Position numbers and translations under genes: made by a program | The notes under the pieces: generated by a model | The model's database searches: none | Told to the model about the DNA's origin: nothing | What the model saw: the letters and a program-made list of their open reading frames with translations, nothing else | In this document: positions 43,105 through 50,074 of the stretch, one piece after another | How positions within the stretch are numbered: the stretch's first letter is position 1 | How the letters are laid out: every line of letters begins with the position of its first letter | Assembly (NCBI GenBank): GCA_030426805.1 | Contig: JAUHXU010000003.1 | Location: 853,488-917,487, forward strand | Direction: 5' to 3' | Source of the DNA: a bacterium | GTDB lineage: Bacteria > Planctomycetota > JAFGQW01 | Length of the DNA stretch: 64,000 nucleotides

Positions 43105-45075
43105 TCACCGCACGGTGAACGTGACGGCGTGGCTCGCGAGGCGGTCGGTGCCGCGGTCGCACCAGGCTTGTGCGTAGAGGCGGACGCCGCGCGTGTCGTC
43201 GTCGTCGGGGACCTCGAACGGGAGGGTCGCGACGCCGTCTTGGCCGGCGTCGCCGGCGATCGCGGCGATGTGGGTCGCGACGAGTCGGCGGCCGGTCGAC
43301 CGGAGCAGCGGTTCGTCGAGCGGCGCGAGCGCGATCAGCACGCGGCACGGGCCGGCGGCGGGGGCGCCGGAGACGACGAAGTCGATCGTCGCGCCCGGGG
43401 ACGGCGTGCCGCGCACCGCGAGGGCGAGCGGCAGGGTCGACGCGTCGAAGGCGGTGTAGCCGCGCGGCGTGGTGCGCGCGTCGTTCGCGGCGCCGCGGGA
43501 CGGCTCGAGCAGGCGCACCCAGTCGGGTTCGCGGTCGCGTGGGCGCCGGCTGCCGAGTCGACCGATCGATCCCGGGCCGCGCGGCGGCAGCACGACGTGG
43601 TCGAGCATCGTGCGCCCGTCGTCGCCGAACAGCGCGATCGGCCCGGGCGCGAGCGCGATGCCGTCCACGACGTGCGTGGCGCCCGGCGCGAGTGGACCGC
43701 GGCCGACCCGCCACCGGTCGGGGTTCGTCGGATCGTCGGTGAGGCGGAGCGCGTCGAGCGCGATCGGGGCGTCGTCGGGATTCAGCACCTCGACCCACGC
43801 GGTGCCGTCGGCGTGCATCGCGACTTCGCTCAGCATCGCGCCGCGTCGGTCGGCCGGCAGCGCGACGACGTAGCTGCCGGACGCGCTTGCCGCGGCAGGG
43901 CGGTCCGGCGGGCCGACCTCGACCGTGTAGCGCACGACCGTGCCGCCCGGCTCGGGCTCGATCCACGCGCCGCCCACGCCGTCGCCGGCCGCGCCGTCGG
44001 CGTGATTGCCGTCGTCGACGAGCGGCGTGACGCGCTCGCGCTCGCCGACGCGAACCCGGACGCGCGCGACGTCGCCGTCCCGCCGGCCGACGAACGCGGT
44101 CACCGCGACGCGGGTCGACGCGTCGATGCGTTCGGGCCGGTGGTCGACGCCGCGCACGACCGCCGTGGCGGCGCCGCCCGCGCCCACCGTCGCGCCGAGC
44201 ATCGGTCCGACGACGCGCGCCACCGCGGCCGCGGCGGCGTCGTGACCGCGCGCGTTCGGGTGGTAGTGGTCGGTCGCGAGCGTGCCGCCCGCCCGACGCA
44301 TCGGCTCGAGGAGATCGACGCACGCGAAGCCGTGGCGCGCGCAGAACGCCGCGACCTCGGCGTGAGCCTCCTGCGCCCGGTAGCGGTAGAGGTCGACGAA
44401 CATCGGAAAGACCGCGACGACGACCGAGAAGCCGTTCGTGCGCGCGAGCGTCTCGAGCGTCGCGAACGCCGCCGCGCGCGTGTCGCCGCCGATCGTGCCC
44501 TCCTCGGGTTGCCGCCGATCGACGACCCCGAACCAGAACAGCCGGGCCAGCGCGCTCGCCCGCACCGCCGCCGGCAGCCGACCGCCGTCGTGCTCGAGCG
44601 TCGTGATGATCCGCCGGTCGAGGCCTTCGCGGTCGTTCAGGCAGTAGGCGACGACGACGACGTCGGGCGCGAGCGGAACCCCGCGGGCTGCGAGCGTCGC
44701 GACCTCCTGCGACGTGTTGTAGCCGGGCACCGCGAACGTGACGGTTTCGACGTCCACCCCCGCGCCGGCGAGGCGCGACTCGAGCCGGGCCGAGAAGACG
44801 TCGTCCCACCGGTCGACGTCCATTCCGGCGGCGATGCTGTCGCCGATCACGACGACGCGCTTGCGGCCCGACGGCCGGACACTCGGCACCGGCGGCCCCC
44901 GGAACGTGCGCGGCTCGTAGCCGATCGTCGGATCGTCGGACAGCCGATAGCCCTCGCGGGACAGCTCGCCGAGTTGGGGGGCGAGGCCGGCGACCCGGAC
45001 GACGATCTCGCCCAAGCCGAGTGCCGCGGCGAGCGCGGCCGCGACGAGCAGTGACCTCAGCAGCGCGCGCCGCAT
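43105..45075 (-). CDS. SGNH/GDSL-type hydrolase with lamin-tail-like C-terminal domain
   Basis: 656 residues. An N-terminal signal/anchor (LLRSLLVAAALAAALGLGEIVV) is followed by an SGNH hydrolase at about residues 70-290: block I VVVIGDSIAAGMD with nucleophile Ser, an Asn in AYCLNDREGL, and the Asp/His pair in DHYHPNARGHDA. The region 300-400 is beta-rich. Residues about 415-510 (LSEVAMHADGTAWVEVLNPD; IALDALRLTDDP) have the lamin-tail pattern seen in many secreted bacterial proteins, and a final beta domain follows. It is probably an exported esterase or acyl-transferase-like enzyme acting on cell-surface or extracellular substrates. DoxX lies 10 bases upstream, so the two may be co-transcribed. 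Confidence 0.85.
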   Translation of the reverse strand: MRRALLRSLLVAAALAAALGLGEIVVRVAGLAPQLGELSREGYRLSDDPTIGYEPRTFRGPPVPSVRPSGRKRVVVIGDSIAAGMDVDRWDDVFSARLESRLAGAGVDVETVTFAVPGYNTSQEVATLAARGVPLAPDVVVVAYCLNDREGLDRRIITTLEHDGGRLPAAVRASALARLFWFGVVDRRQPEEGTIGGDTRAAAFATLETLARTNGFSVVVAVFPMFVDLYRYRAQEAHAEVAAFCARHGFACVDLLEPMRRAGGTLATDHYHPNARGHDAAAAAVARVVGPMLGATVGAGGAATAVVRGVDHRPERIDASTRVAVTAFVGRRDGDVARVRVRVGERERVTPLVDDGNHADGAAGDGVGGAWIEPEPGGTVVRYTVEVGPPDRPAAASASGSYVVALPADRRGAMLSEVAMHADGTAWVEVLNPDDAPIALDALRLTDDPTNPDRWRVGRGPLAPGATHVVDGIALAPGPIALFGDDGRTMLDHVVLPPRGPGSIGRLGSRRPRDREPDWVRLLEPSRGAANDARTTPRGYTAFDASTLPLALAVRGTPSPGATIDFVVSGAPAAGPCRVLIALAPLDEPLLRSTGRRLVATHIAAIAGDAGQDGVATLPFEVPDDDDTRGVRLYAQAWCDRGTDRLASHAVTFTVR

Positions 45076-45085
45076 CGAGCCGCCG

Positions 45086-45523
45086 TCACTCGCCGCCGGC
45101 GATCGCCCGATCGACCGAGAACGCGCCGCCGCCCTTGATCAGCAGCACGAGCGCGATCGACCCGGCGAGGAGGTGATACTCGAAGCCCTCGCCCGCCTGC
45201 TTGCCGAACCAGTTCATGAAGAAGCCGTGCTGGGCGTGCACCATCGCGACCGCGCCGATCATCACCGCGAGGATCCCGAGCGCGCACACCCGCGTCAGGA
45301 AGCCGAAGACGAGCCCGATCGCGCCGAGGAACTCGGCGACGATCACGAGCAGCCCGATCACGTAGGGCATCTGCAGCCCGGTCGTGAAGTTCTCCATCGT
45401 CTTCGTGAAGCCCGGTCCGTTGAACGCGCCGATCGCCTTCTGCGCACCGTGCGGGAACATCACGCCGCCGAGCGCGACACGCAGCATCAGGGGGCCGAGG
45501 TCGCTCTTCGTGCGAAAGATCAT
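45086..45523 (-). CDS. DoxX-family membrane protein
   Basis: 145 residues with four hydrophobic segments. The family signature GPLMLRVALGGVMFPHGAQKAIGAF is split here as LMLRVALGGVMFPHGAQKA near the N-terminus, and LLVIVAEFLGAIGLVFGFLTR and the C-terminal GSIALVLLIKGGGAFSVDR also fit. DoxX proteins are small inner-membrane proteins related to thiosulfate:quinone oxidoreductase subunits and to redox-stress complexes; most lack a demonstrated activity. GGAG lies upstream of ATG 45523. It is divergent from the Mrp-like operon, with which it shares the AT-rich control region at 45602-45624. Confidence 0.9.
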   Translation of the reverse strand: MIFRTKSDLGPLMLRVALGGVMFPHGAQKAIGAFNGPGFTKTMENFTTGLQMPYVIGLLVIVAEFLGAIGLVFGFLTRVCALGILAVMIGAVAMVHAQHGFFMNWFGKQAGEGFEYHLLAGSIALVLLIKGGGAFSVDRAIAGGE

Positions 45524-45583
45524 CGAGGACTCCGTTGTTCCGGGTTGCTCCGGGGGCGTTTTGGCCGGGGCGGTCCGCGGCGG

Positions 45584-45624
45584 TTGATCCGCCTGTTGCG
45601 CAGGCTGTTATGTTATATCAGCCT
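45584..45624 (+). promoter_or_regulatory. AT-rich promoter region with hairpin ahead of the Mrp-like operon
   Basis: AGGCTG (45602-45607) and CAGCCT (45619-45624) form a perfect 6-bp inverted repeat around TTATGTTATAT, the most AT-rich stretch nearby. A TTGATC at 45584 could be a -35, with the AT-rich loop as -10 region (TATGTT or TTATAT, non-ideal spacing). The inverted repeat could be an operator. The same AT-rich stretch reads TATAAC on the minus strand and may serve DoxX. Confidence 0.4.
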
Positions 45625-45663
45625 CTCCGTACGTTCCCGTAGAGAAAGGTGCTCGAACGGCCG

Positions 45664-46185
45664 ATGCGCGTCGTCTCGATGTTCTTCGTTCTGCTCGCGT
45701 TCTGGCTGCTGATGTCGGGCCACTACACCCCGTTCCTGATCGGCGCCGGGGCGGTGTCGTGCGCGTTCGTCGTCTGGGTCGGGCGGCACAAGGGTGTGTT
45801 CCAGTTCCGCGCGGGCAGCAAGATCCACCCGCTGTTCACCGGCGCGTTCACCTACTGGCCGTGGGTGACGTGGCAGATCCTCGTCGCCAACGTCGACGTC
45901 TTCAAGCGCGTGTGGCACCCGAAGCTGCCGATCGATCCGCAGATGGTCCGGATTCGCTACGAGTCCGACAGCGAGCTGATCACGACCTACTACGCGAACT
46001 CGATCACGCTGACGCCAGGGACGATCACCGTGTCCGTCGAGGACGGGGTGATGGAGGTCCACACGCTGACGAAGGAAAACGCCGAGGCGCTCGAGGGCGG
46101 CGAGATGTACGAACGGGTCCGACGGCTCGAGGGCGGCGCCGCAGCGCGTCCGGCCGGGCCGCTCGAGATCGGCGGAGACGCGTAG
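45664..46185 (+). CDS. mnhE: Mrp/Mnh-type antiporter subunit E
   Basis: 173 residues. Start ATG 45664; an in-frame GTG at 45649 is possible. Two N-terminal membrane segments (VVSMFFVLLAFWLLMSG; PFLIGAGAVSCAFVVWVG) and FTYWPWVTWQILVANVDVFK precede a soluble domain with ANSITLTPGTITVSVEDG, the classical MnhE/MbhA signature. It is the first gene of an operon E-F-G-(D/E)-B-C. In Mrp antiporters this small subunit helps assemble the Na+/H+-translocating complex; in Mbh/Mbx complexes it links a hydrogenase or oxidoreductase to the pump. The adjacent genes overlap or abut. Confidence 0.93.
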   Translation: MRVVSMFFVLLAFWLLMSGHYTPFLIGAGAVSCAFVVWVGRHKGVFQFRAGSKIHPLFTGAFTYWPWVTWQILVANVDVFKRVWHPKLPIDPQMVRIRYESDSELITTYYANSITLTPGTITVSVEDGVMEVHTLTKENAEALEGGEMYERVRRLEGGAAARPAGPLEIGGDA

Positions 46186-46449
46186 ATGGACGCGATACTG
46201 ATCGCCGCGACGCTCGGGATTCTCGTCGCGATCGTCCTCTATCTGTTGCGGGCGTTCCTCGGCCCGACGAGCTACGACCGGATCCTCGCGATGAACGCGG
46301 TCGGTACGAAGACCGTGATCCTCGTCGCGCTGCTCGGGTTCGTGATGGACCGGCCGGAGTTCCTCGACATCGCGCTCGTCTACGCGATGATCAACTTCGT
46401 CGCGACGATCGCGATCCTGCGCTACGTCGAGCGGAGGCGACTCGACTGA
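46186..46449 (+). CDS. mnhF: Mrp/Mnh-type antiporter subunit F
   Basis: 87 residues, three membrane helices, normal size. LLRAFLGPTSYDRILAMNAVGTK with the conserved D-R-I-L-A-M-N is diagnostic for MnhF/MbhB (split here: FLGPTSYDRILAMNAVGTK). It starts immediately after the mnhE stop, and its stop overlaps the mnhG start (TGATG). It is part of the small-subunit core of the ion-translocating module. Confidence 0.94.
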   Translation: MDAILIAATLGILVAIVLYLLRAFLGPTSYDRILAMNAVGTKTVILVALLGFVMDRPEFLDIALVYAMINFVATIAILRYVERRRLD

Positions 46450-46781
46450 TGGCCATCGTCGTCTACTCGATCGCCGGGCTGTTCCTCGGGCTCGGCGCCG
46501 TCGTCGCGATCACCGGCGGCGTCGGTGCGATCCGGATGCCGGACTTCTACACGCGGTGCCATTGCGCCGGCAAAGGCGACACGCTCGCGCAGCTCCTGAT
46601 CATGGTCGGCCTGATCCTCGTCGCGCTCGAAGCGTATCCGCTGTCGAACCTCGCGGTCTTCAAGCTCTTCTTCATCTCGATCTTCATCCTCGTGACGTCG
46701 CCGACCGCGACGCACGCGGTCGCGCGCGGCGCGCGGCACGACGGGCTCGTCCCGTGGAAGGCCGGAGACCCACGCCGATGA
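46449..46781 (+). CDS. mnhG: Mrp/Mnh-type antiporter subunit G
   Basis: 110 residues with three membrane helices. GGVGAIRMPDFYTRCHCAGK and the ending SPTATHAVARGARHDG, with the T-S-P-T-A-T/S-H motif, are the MnhG/MbhC signatures. It overlaps mnhF by one base and the next gene by four. It belongs to the core of the Na+ or H+ translocating module. Confidence 0.94.
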   Translation: MAIVVYSIAGLFLGLGAVVAITGGVGAIRMPDFYTRCHCAGKGDTLAQLLIMVGLILVALEAYPLSNLAVFKLFFISIFILVTSPTATHAVARGARHDGLVPWKAGDPRR

Positions 46782-47353
46782 TGATCGTCGTCGACATCGT
46801 GTTGCTGACCCTCGTCGTCGCGACGGGCTACGCGGTCACGCGGCTCCAGAGCCTGTTCAGCGCGGCGATGATGTCGTCGATCTACAGCCTGCTGATGGCG
46901 GCCGTGTGGTACAACATGCACGCGATGGACGTCGCCTTCACCGAGGCGGCGGTCGGCGCCGGGATCACGACCGCGCTGTTGATCGCGACGATCGTCTACA
47001 CCGGTCGGGACGAGAAGCCACGCACCGGCGTGCACCTGCCGGCGCTCGTGGTCTGCGTCGCACTCGGCGGCCTCCTCGTCTACGGCGTGCCCGACATGCC
47101 GGCGTTCGGCGACCCGAACGCGCCGATCCACGCGCACGTCGCGCCCGAGTACATCGACCAGAGCGTCAGGTCGGGCAAGACGCACGGCGACATGAAGCGC
47201 TACGTGCCGAACAAGGTGACCGCGGTGCTCGCGTCGTATCGCGGCTACGACACGATGTTCGAGGCGGCCGTGATCTTCACCGCCGGCATCGCGCTGATCC
47301 TGTTGCGGGGCCGTCCGCGTCAGCGCGGGCGTTTCTACCGGGGGCGGGTGTGA
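46778..47353 (+). CDS. Fused MbhD/MbhE-like subunit (DUF4040 plus MnhA C-terminal type domain)
   Basis: 191 residues. Residues 1-75 are DUF4040 (LQSLFSAAMMSSIYSLLMAA; DVAFTEAAVGAGITTALLI). Residues about 85-190 are the MbhE-like domain: a membrane helix, then NKVTAVLASYRGYDTMFEAA, the usual 'VTaVLaxYRgyDT.xE' pattern. In classical Mrp these domains are the C-terminal part of MnhA; in archaeal Mbh and related Mrp they are separate proteins, so this is a fused intermediate. The large NuoL-like part of MnhA is absent. Two tandem ATGs (46778 and 46781) are possible starts. Confidence 0.88.
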   Translation: MMIVVDIVLLTLVVATGYAVTRLQSLFSAAMMSSIYSLLMAAVWYNMHAMDVAFTEAAVGAGITTALLIATIVYTGRDEKPRTGVHLPALVVCVALGGLLVYGVPDMPAFGDPNAPIHAHVAPEYIDQSVRSGKTHGDMKRYVPNKVTAVLASYRGYDTMFEAAVIFTAGIALILLRGRPRQRGRFYRGRV

Positions 47354-47356
47354 CCG

Positions 47357-47779
47357 ATGAATGACGCCGTCGTCCTGCGGACCACCGCGAAGCTCTTGAT
47401 GCCGTTCATGATGGTGTTCGGCCTCTACGTGATCTTCCACGGCGAGGCGGGCCCCGGCGGCGGTTTCCAGGGTGGCGTGATCCTCGCCGCCGCGTTCATC
47501 CTCTACGCGCTCGTCAACGGGATCGACAAGCTCGAGACGATCGTGCCCGAACGGTTGACCGACGTGCTCGCCGCGGTCGGCGTTCTGATCTTCGCCGGGA
47601 CCGGCGTCTACACGATGCTCGCGGGCGGCGCGTTCCTCGACTACGCGCAGATCACGCCGTCGAACCCCGAGGCGGGGCAGGCGTGGGGCATGACGATCGT
47701 CGAGTCGGGCGTCGGGATGACGGTCGCGTCGGTGATGCTGACGCTGTTTCGCGAGTTCGCGACGGAGCCCGCGGAATGA
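47357..47779 (+). CDS. mnhB: Mrp/Mnh-type antiporter subunit B
   Basis: 140 residues and four membrane helices. LRTTAKLLMPFMMVFGLYVI with HGEAGPGGGFQGGVILAAA is the MnhB/MbhF signature; the HGExxPGGGFQGG loop is nearly invariant. It starts 3 bases after the fused D/E gene and its stop overlaps mnhC (ATGA). Confidence 0.94.
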   Translation: MNDAVVLRTTAKLLMPFMMVFGLYVIFHGEAGPGGGFQGGVILAAAFILYALVNGIDKLETIVPERLTDVLAAVGVLIFAGTGVYTMLAGGAFLDYAQITPSNPEAGQAWGMTIVESGVGMTVASVMLTLFREFATEPAE

Positions 47780-48135
47780 GCTGGCTCGGCCAATACAACT
47801 ACTTCGTCTACATCGTCGTGATGATGATCGGGCTCTACGGGGCGGTCGCACGCCCCAACCTCGTGAAGAAGGTGCTGTCGCTCGGCATCTTCCAGACCGG
47901 GGTCTTCCTGTTCTACATCTCGATGTCGGTGCGCCACGGCGGCACGGCGCCGATCACGGTCAGCTACACGGACTCGACGACGGTCTACCACAACCCGCTG
48001 CCGCACGTGCTGATCCTGACCGCGATCGTCGTGTCGGTCAGCACGACCGCGGTCGCGCTCGCGCTCGTGCTCGCGATCAAGCGCTCCTACGGCACGATCG
48101 AGAGCGACGAACTCGGCGAGTACGAGGAACTCTGA
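47776..48135 (+). CDS. mnhC: Mrp/Mnh-type antiporter subunit C (NuoK-like)
   Basis: 119 residues and three membrane helices, related to NuoK. Recognisable features are YNYFVYIVVMMIGLYGAV, NLVKKVLSLGIFQTGVFLFY and the last helix HVLILTAIVVSVSTTAVALA, with the conserved 'P.aL.LTaIVi..a..A' pattern. In other Mrp or Mbh operons the large proton-pumping MnhD subunit follows directly. Here an HtrA gene follows after 4 bases, so the module ends without it. Confidence 0.93.
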   Translation: MSWLGQYNYFVYIVVMMIGLYGAVARPNLVKKVLSLGIFQTGVFLFYISMSVRHGGTAPITVSYTDSTTVYHNPLPHVLILTAIVVSVSTTAVALALVLAIKRSYGTIESDELGEYEEL

Positions 48136-48139
48136 GCCG

Positions 48140-49324
48140 ATGAGCGACCGCGATCGCCCGCGGCTGTCGGTGTCGAGTCCGTTCGACGACTACCCGCCGC
48201 GCCGCCGGGGCGTACCGCCGTTCGTGACCGTGCTGATGGTCGTGATCGTCGTGCTGCTCGGCTTCTTCGCGTTCCAGCTGATGACCGGCGGGTTTCAGCG
48301 GCGCTCCCACGACCCCGAGGCGACGCCACGCGCGATCACGCCGCGCGGCGACCTGGCCGCCGACGAGAAGTCCTACATCGAGTTGTTCGAGAGCGCGTCG
48401 CCGTCGGTCGTCTTCATCACGAGTCTGATCGAGGGGCGTCGCGACCTGAGCCTCAACCTGATGAAGATCCCGCAGGGCACCGGCTCGGGCTTCGTGTGGA
48501 GCAAGGACGGCTACGTCGTCACGAACTACCACGTGATCCGCACCGGCAACACCGCGCAGGTCACGCTCTGGGACCACTCGACGTGGGACGCGACGCTCGT
48601 CGGTGCCGAGCCGGACAAGGATCTCGCGGTGCTGAAGATCGTCGCGCCGGCCGACCGCTTGCACCCGATCGTCGTCGGCGGCTCGCGCGACCTGCGCGTC
48701 GGGCAGAAGGTGTTCGCGATCGGCAACCCGTTCGGCCTCGACCAGTCGATGACGATGGGGATCATCAGCGGGCTCAACCGCGAGATCCAGTCGGTGACCG
48801 GCCGCGAGATCCGCGACGTGATCCAGACCGACGCGGCGATCAACCCCGGCAACTCCGGCGGGCCGCTGCTCGACAGCGCCGGCCGGCTCGTCGGCGTCAA
48901 CACCGCGATCTACAGCCCGTCCGGCTCGTCGGCGGGGATCGGCTTCGCGGTGCCGGTCGACACGGTCAACCGGATCGTGCCGCGGCTCGTGCGCGGCGTC
49001 GAGGAGGCGCGCGCCGGGCTCGGGGTCGAACTCGACGACACGTCGCTGCGCCGTCACGGCATCGACGGCGTGATGATCCTGCGCGTGCTCCGCGGCTCGT
49101 CGGCCGAGCGCGCCGGCCTGCGCGGCGTCTACCGGTCGCGCGGTCGGGTGTATCGCGGCGACATCATCGAGGCGGTCGACGGGGTCGCGGTCAGCGACCG
49201 GCAGGACCTGTTCGACGCGTTCGAGAAGCGAAGCCCCGGCGACAAGGTGCGCCTCACCGTGTTGCGCGGGCGTCAGCGCATCGACGTCGACGTGACGCTG
49301 CAGGTGCTCCCGAAGGCGAAGTAA
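48140..49324 (+). CDS. HtrA/DegP-family serine protease, membrane-anchored
   Basis: 394 residues. A cytosolic N-terminal tail of about 27 residues is followed by one membrane helix (FVTVLMVVIVVLLGFFAFQL), then a periplasmic trypsin-like domain with triad His131 (TNYHVIR), Asp161 (PDKDLAVLKI) and Ser239 (NPGNSGGP), and one PDZ domain at about residues 300-390 (SSAERAGLRGVYRSRGRVYR, then GDIIEAVDG). This is DegS-like topology. It could trigger regulated proteolysis or protect the membrane module encoded upstream; the spacing of 4 bases to mnhC implies co-transcription. Its family is the same as the genes at the left end of the window, but its motifs are more canonical. Confidence 0.94.
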   Translation: MSDRDRPRLSVSSPFDDYPPRRRGVPPFVTVLMVVIVVLLGFFAFQLMTGGFQRRSHDPEATPRAITPRGDLAADEKSYIELFESASPSVVFITSLIEGRRDLSLNLMKIPQGTGSGFVWSKDGYVVTNYHVIRTGNTAQVTLWDHSTWDATLVGAEPDKDLAVLKIVAPADRLHPIVVGGSRDLRVGQKVFAIGNPFGLDQSMTMGIISGLNREIQSVTGREIRDVIQTDAAINPGNSGGPLLDSAGRLVGVNTAIYSPSGSSAGIGFAVPVDTVNRIVPRLVRGVEEARAGLGVELDDTSLRRHGIDGVMILRVLRGSSAERAGLRGVYRSRGRVYRGDIIEAVDGVAVSDRQDLFDAFEKRSPGDKVRLTVLRGRQRIDVDVTLQVLPKAK

Positions 49325-49344
49325 TCCGAGGAGGAACGCGAGCG

Positions 49345-50034
49345 ATGGCGACCGAACTCACGTGGCTCGGCCACGGCACGTGGACGATCCGAACCGGCGA
49401 GCACTCGCTGATCCTCGACCCGTTCCTGACCGACAACCCGTCGACCGACGTCGGGCCGGACGACGTCGCAGCGGATTTCGTGCTGATCTCGCACGGCCAC
49501 TTCGACCACGCGGCCGACCTCGTCGCGGTCGCGACGAAGACCGGCGCGACCGTGATCGGCATCTACGAGATCACCGACTGGTGCACGAAGCAGGGCATCG
49601 CCGCCGACAAGGTGCACGGCATGAACATCGGCGGCGGCTTCGACTTCCCGTTCGGTCGCGTGAAGATGACCCCGGCGGTGCACTCGAGCGCGATGTTCGA
49701 CGGCACCGCGATCGGCGCGGCCGGCGGGTTCCTGCTCGAACTCGACGGCAAGCGCGTCTACTTCGCGTGCGACACCGCGCTGTTCGGGGACATGACCCTG
49801 ATCGGCGACGAGGGAATCGACCTCGCCGTGTTGCCGATCGGTGACAACTTCACGATGGGGCCCGCAGATGCGGTGCGCGCGACGACGATGCTGCGCCCGA
49901 CGCGCGTCGCCCCGGCTCACTACGGGACGTGGCCACCGATCGCGCAGGACGCCGACGCGTGGGCCGCGCGCATCCGCGAGGCGACCGACGCCGAGCCGGT
50001 CGTGCTCGCACCGGGTGGGACGATCGCCCTGTAG
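49345..50034 (+). CDS. UPF0173-type metal-dependent hydrolase (metallo-beta-lactamase fold)
   Basis: 229 residues, typical for UPF0173/YtkL-like proteins. GAGGA lies upstream of ATG 49345. The metal site is visible: the opening LTWLGHGTWTIR, then ISHGHFDHAAD (HxHxDH), HSSAM, FACDTALFGDM and the C-terminal APAHYGTWPPI. It is probably cytosolic with two zinc ions; the substrate is unknown. It follows HtrA by 20 bases and may be the last gene of the Mrp-like operon. Confidence 0.92.
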   Translation: MATELTWLGHGTWTIRTGEHSLILDPFLTDNPSTDVGPDDVAADFVLISHGHFDHAADLVAVATKTGATVIGIYEITDWCTKQGIAADKVHGMNIGGGFDFPFGRVKMTPAVHSSAMFDGTAIGAAGGFLLELDGKRVYFACDTALFGDMTLIGDEGIDLAVLPIGDNFTMGPADAVRATTMLRPTRVAPAHYGTWPPIAQDADAWAARIREATDAEPVVLAPGGTIAL

Positions 50035-50062
50035 CGCGTCTGCGTTCGCACTCGCGACTTGA

Positions 50063-50068
50063 TAGCAT
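50063..50068 (+). promoter_or_regulatory. -10-like TAGCAT exactly six bases before a GTG start
   Basis: TAGCAT, then GGGGTC, then the GTG at 50075. The spacing is the same as at 14287 and 17665, again implying transcription starting at or next to the start codon. It marks the probable beginning of the glycosyltransferase/AlkP cluster. Confidence 0.45.
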
Positions 50069-50074
50069 GGGGTC

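Noticed and set aside
42597..43118. Open frames on both strands across the inverted-repeat gap
   Set aside because: The translations are Arg/Pro-rich without homology features and cross the palindrome; no ribosome binding sites. Treated as non-coding.
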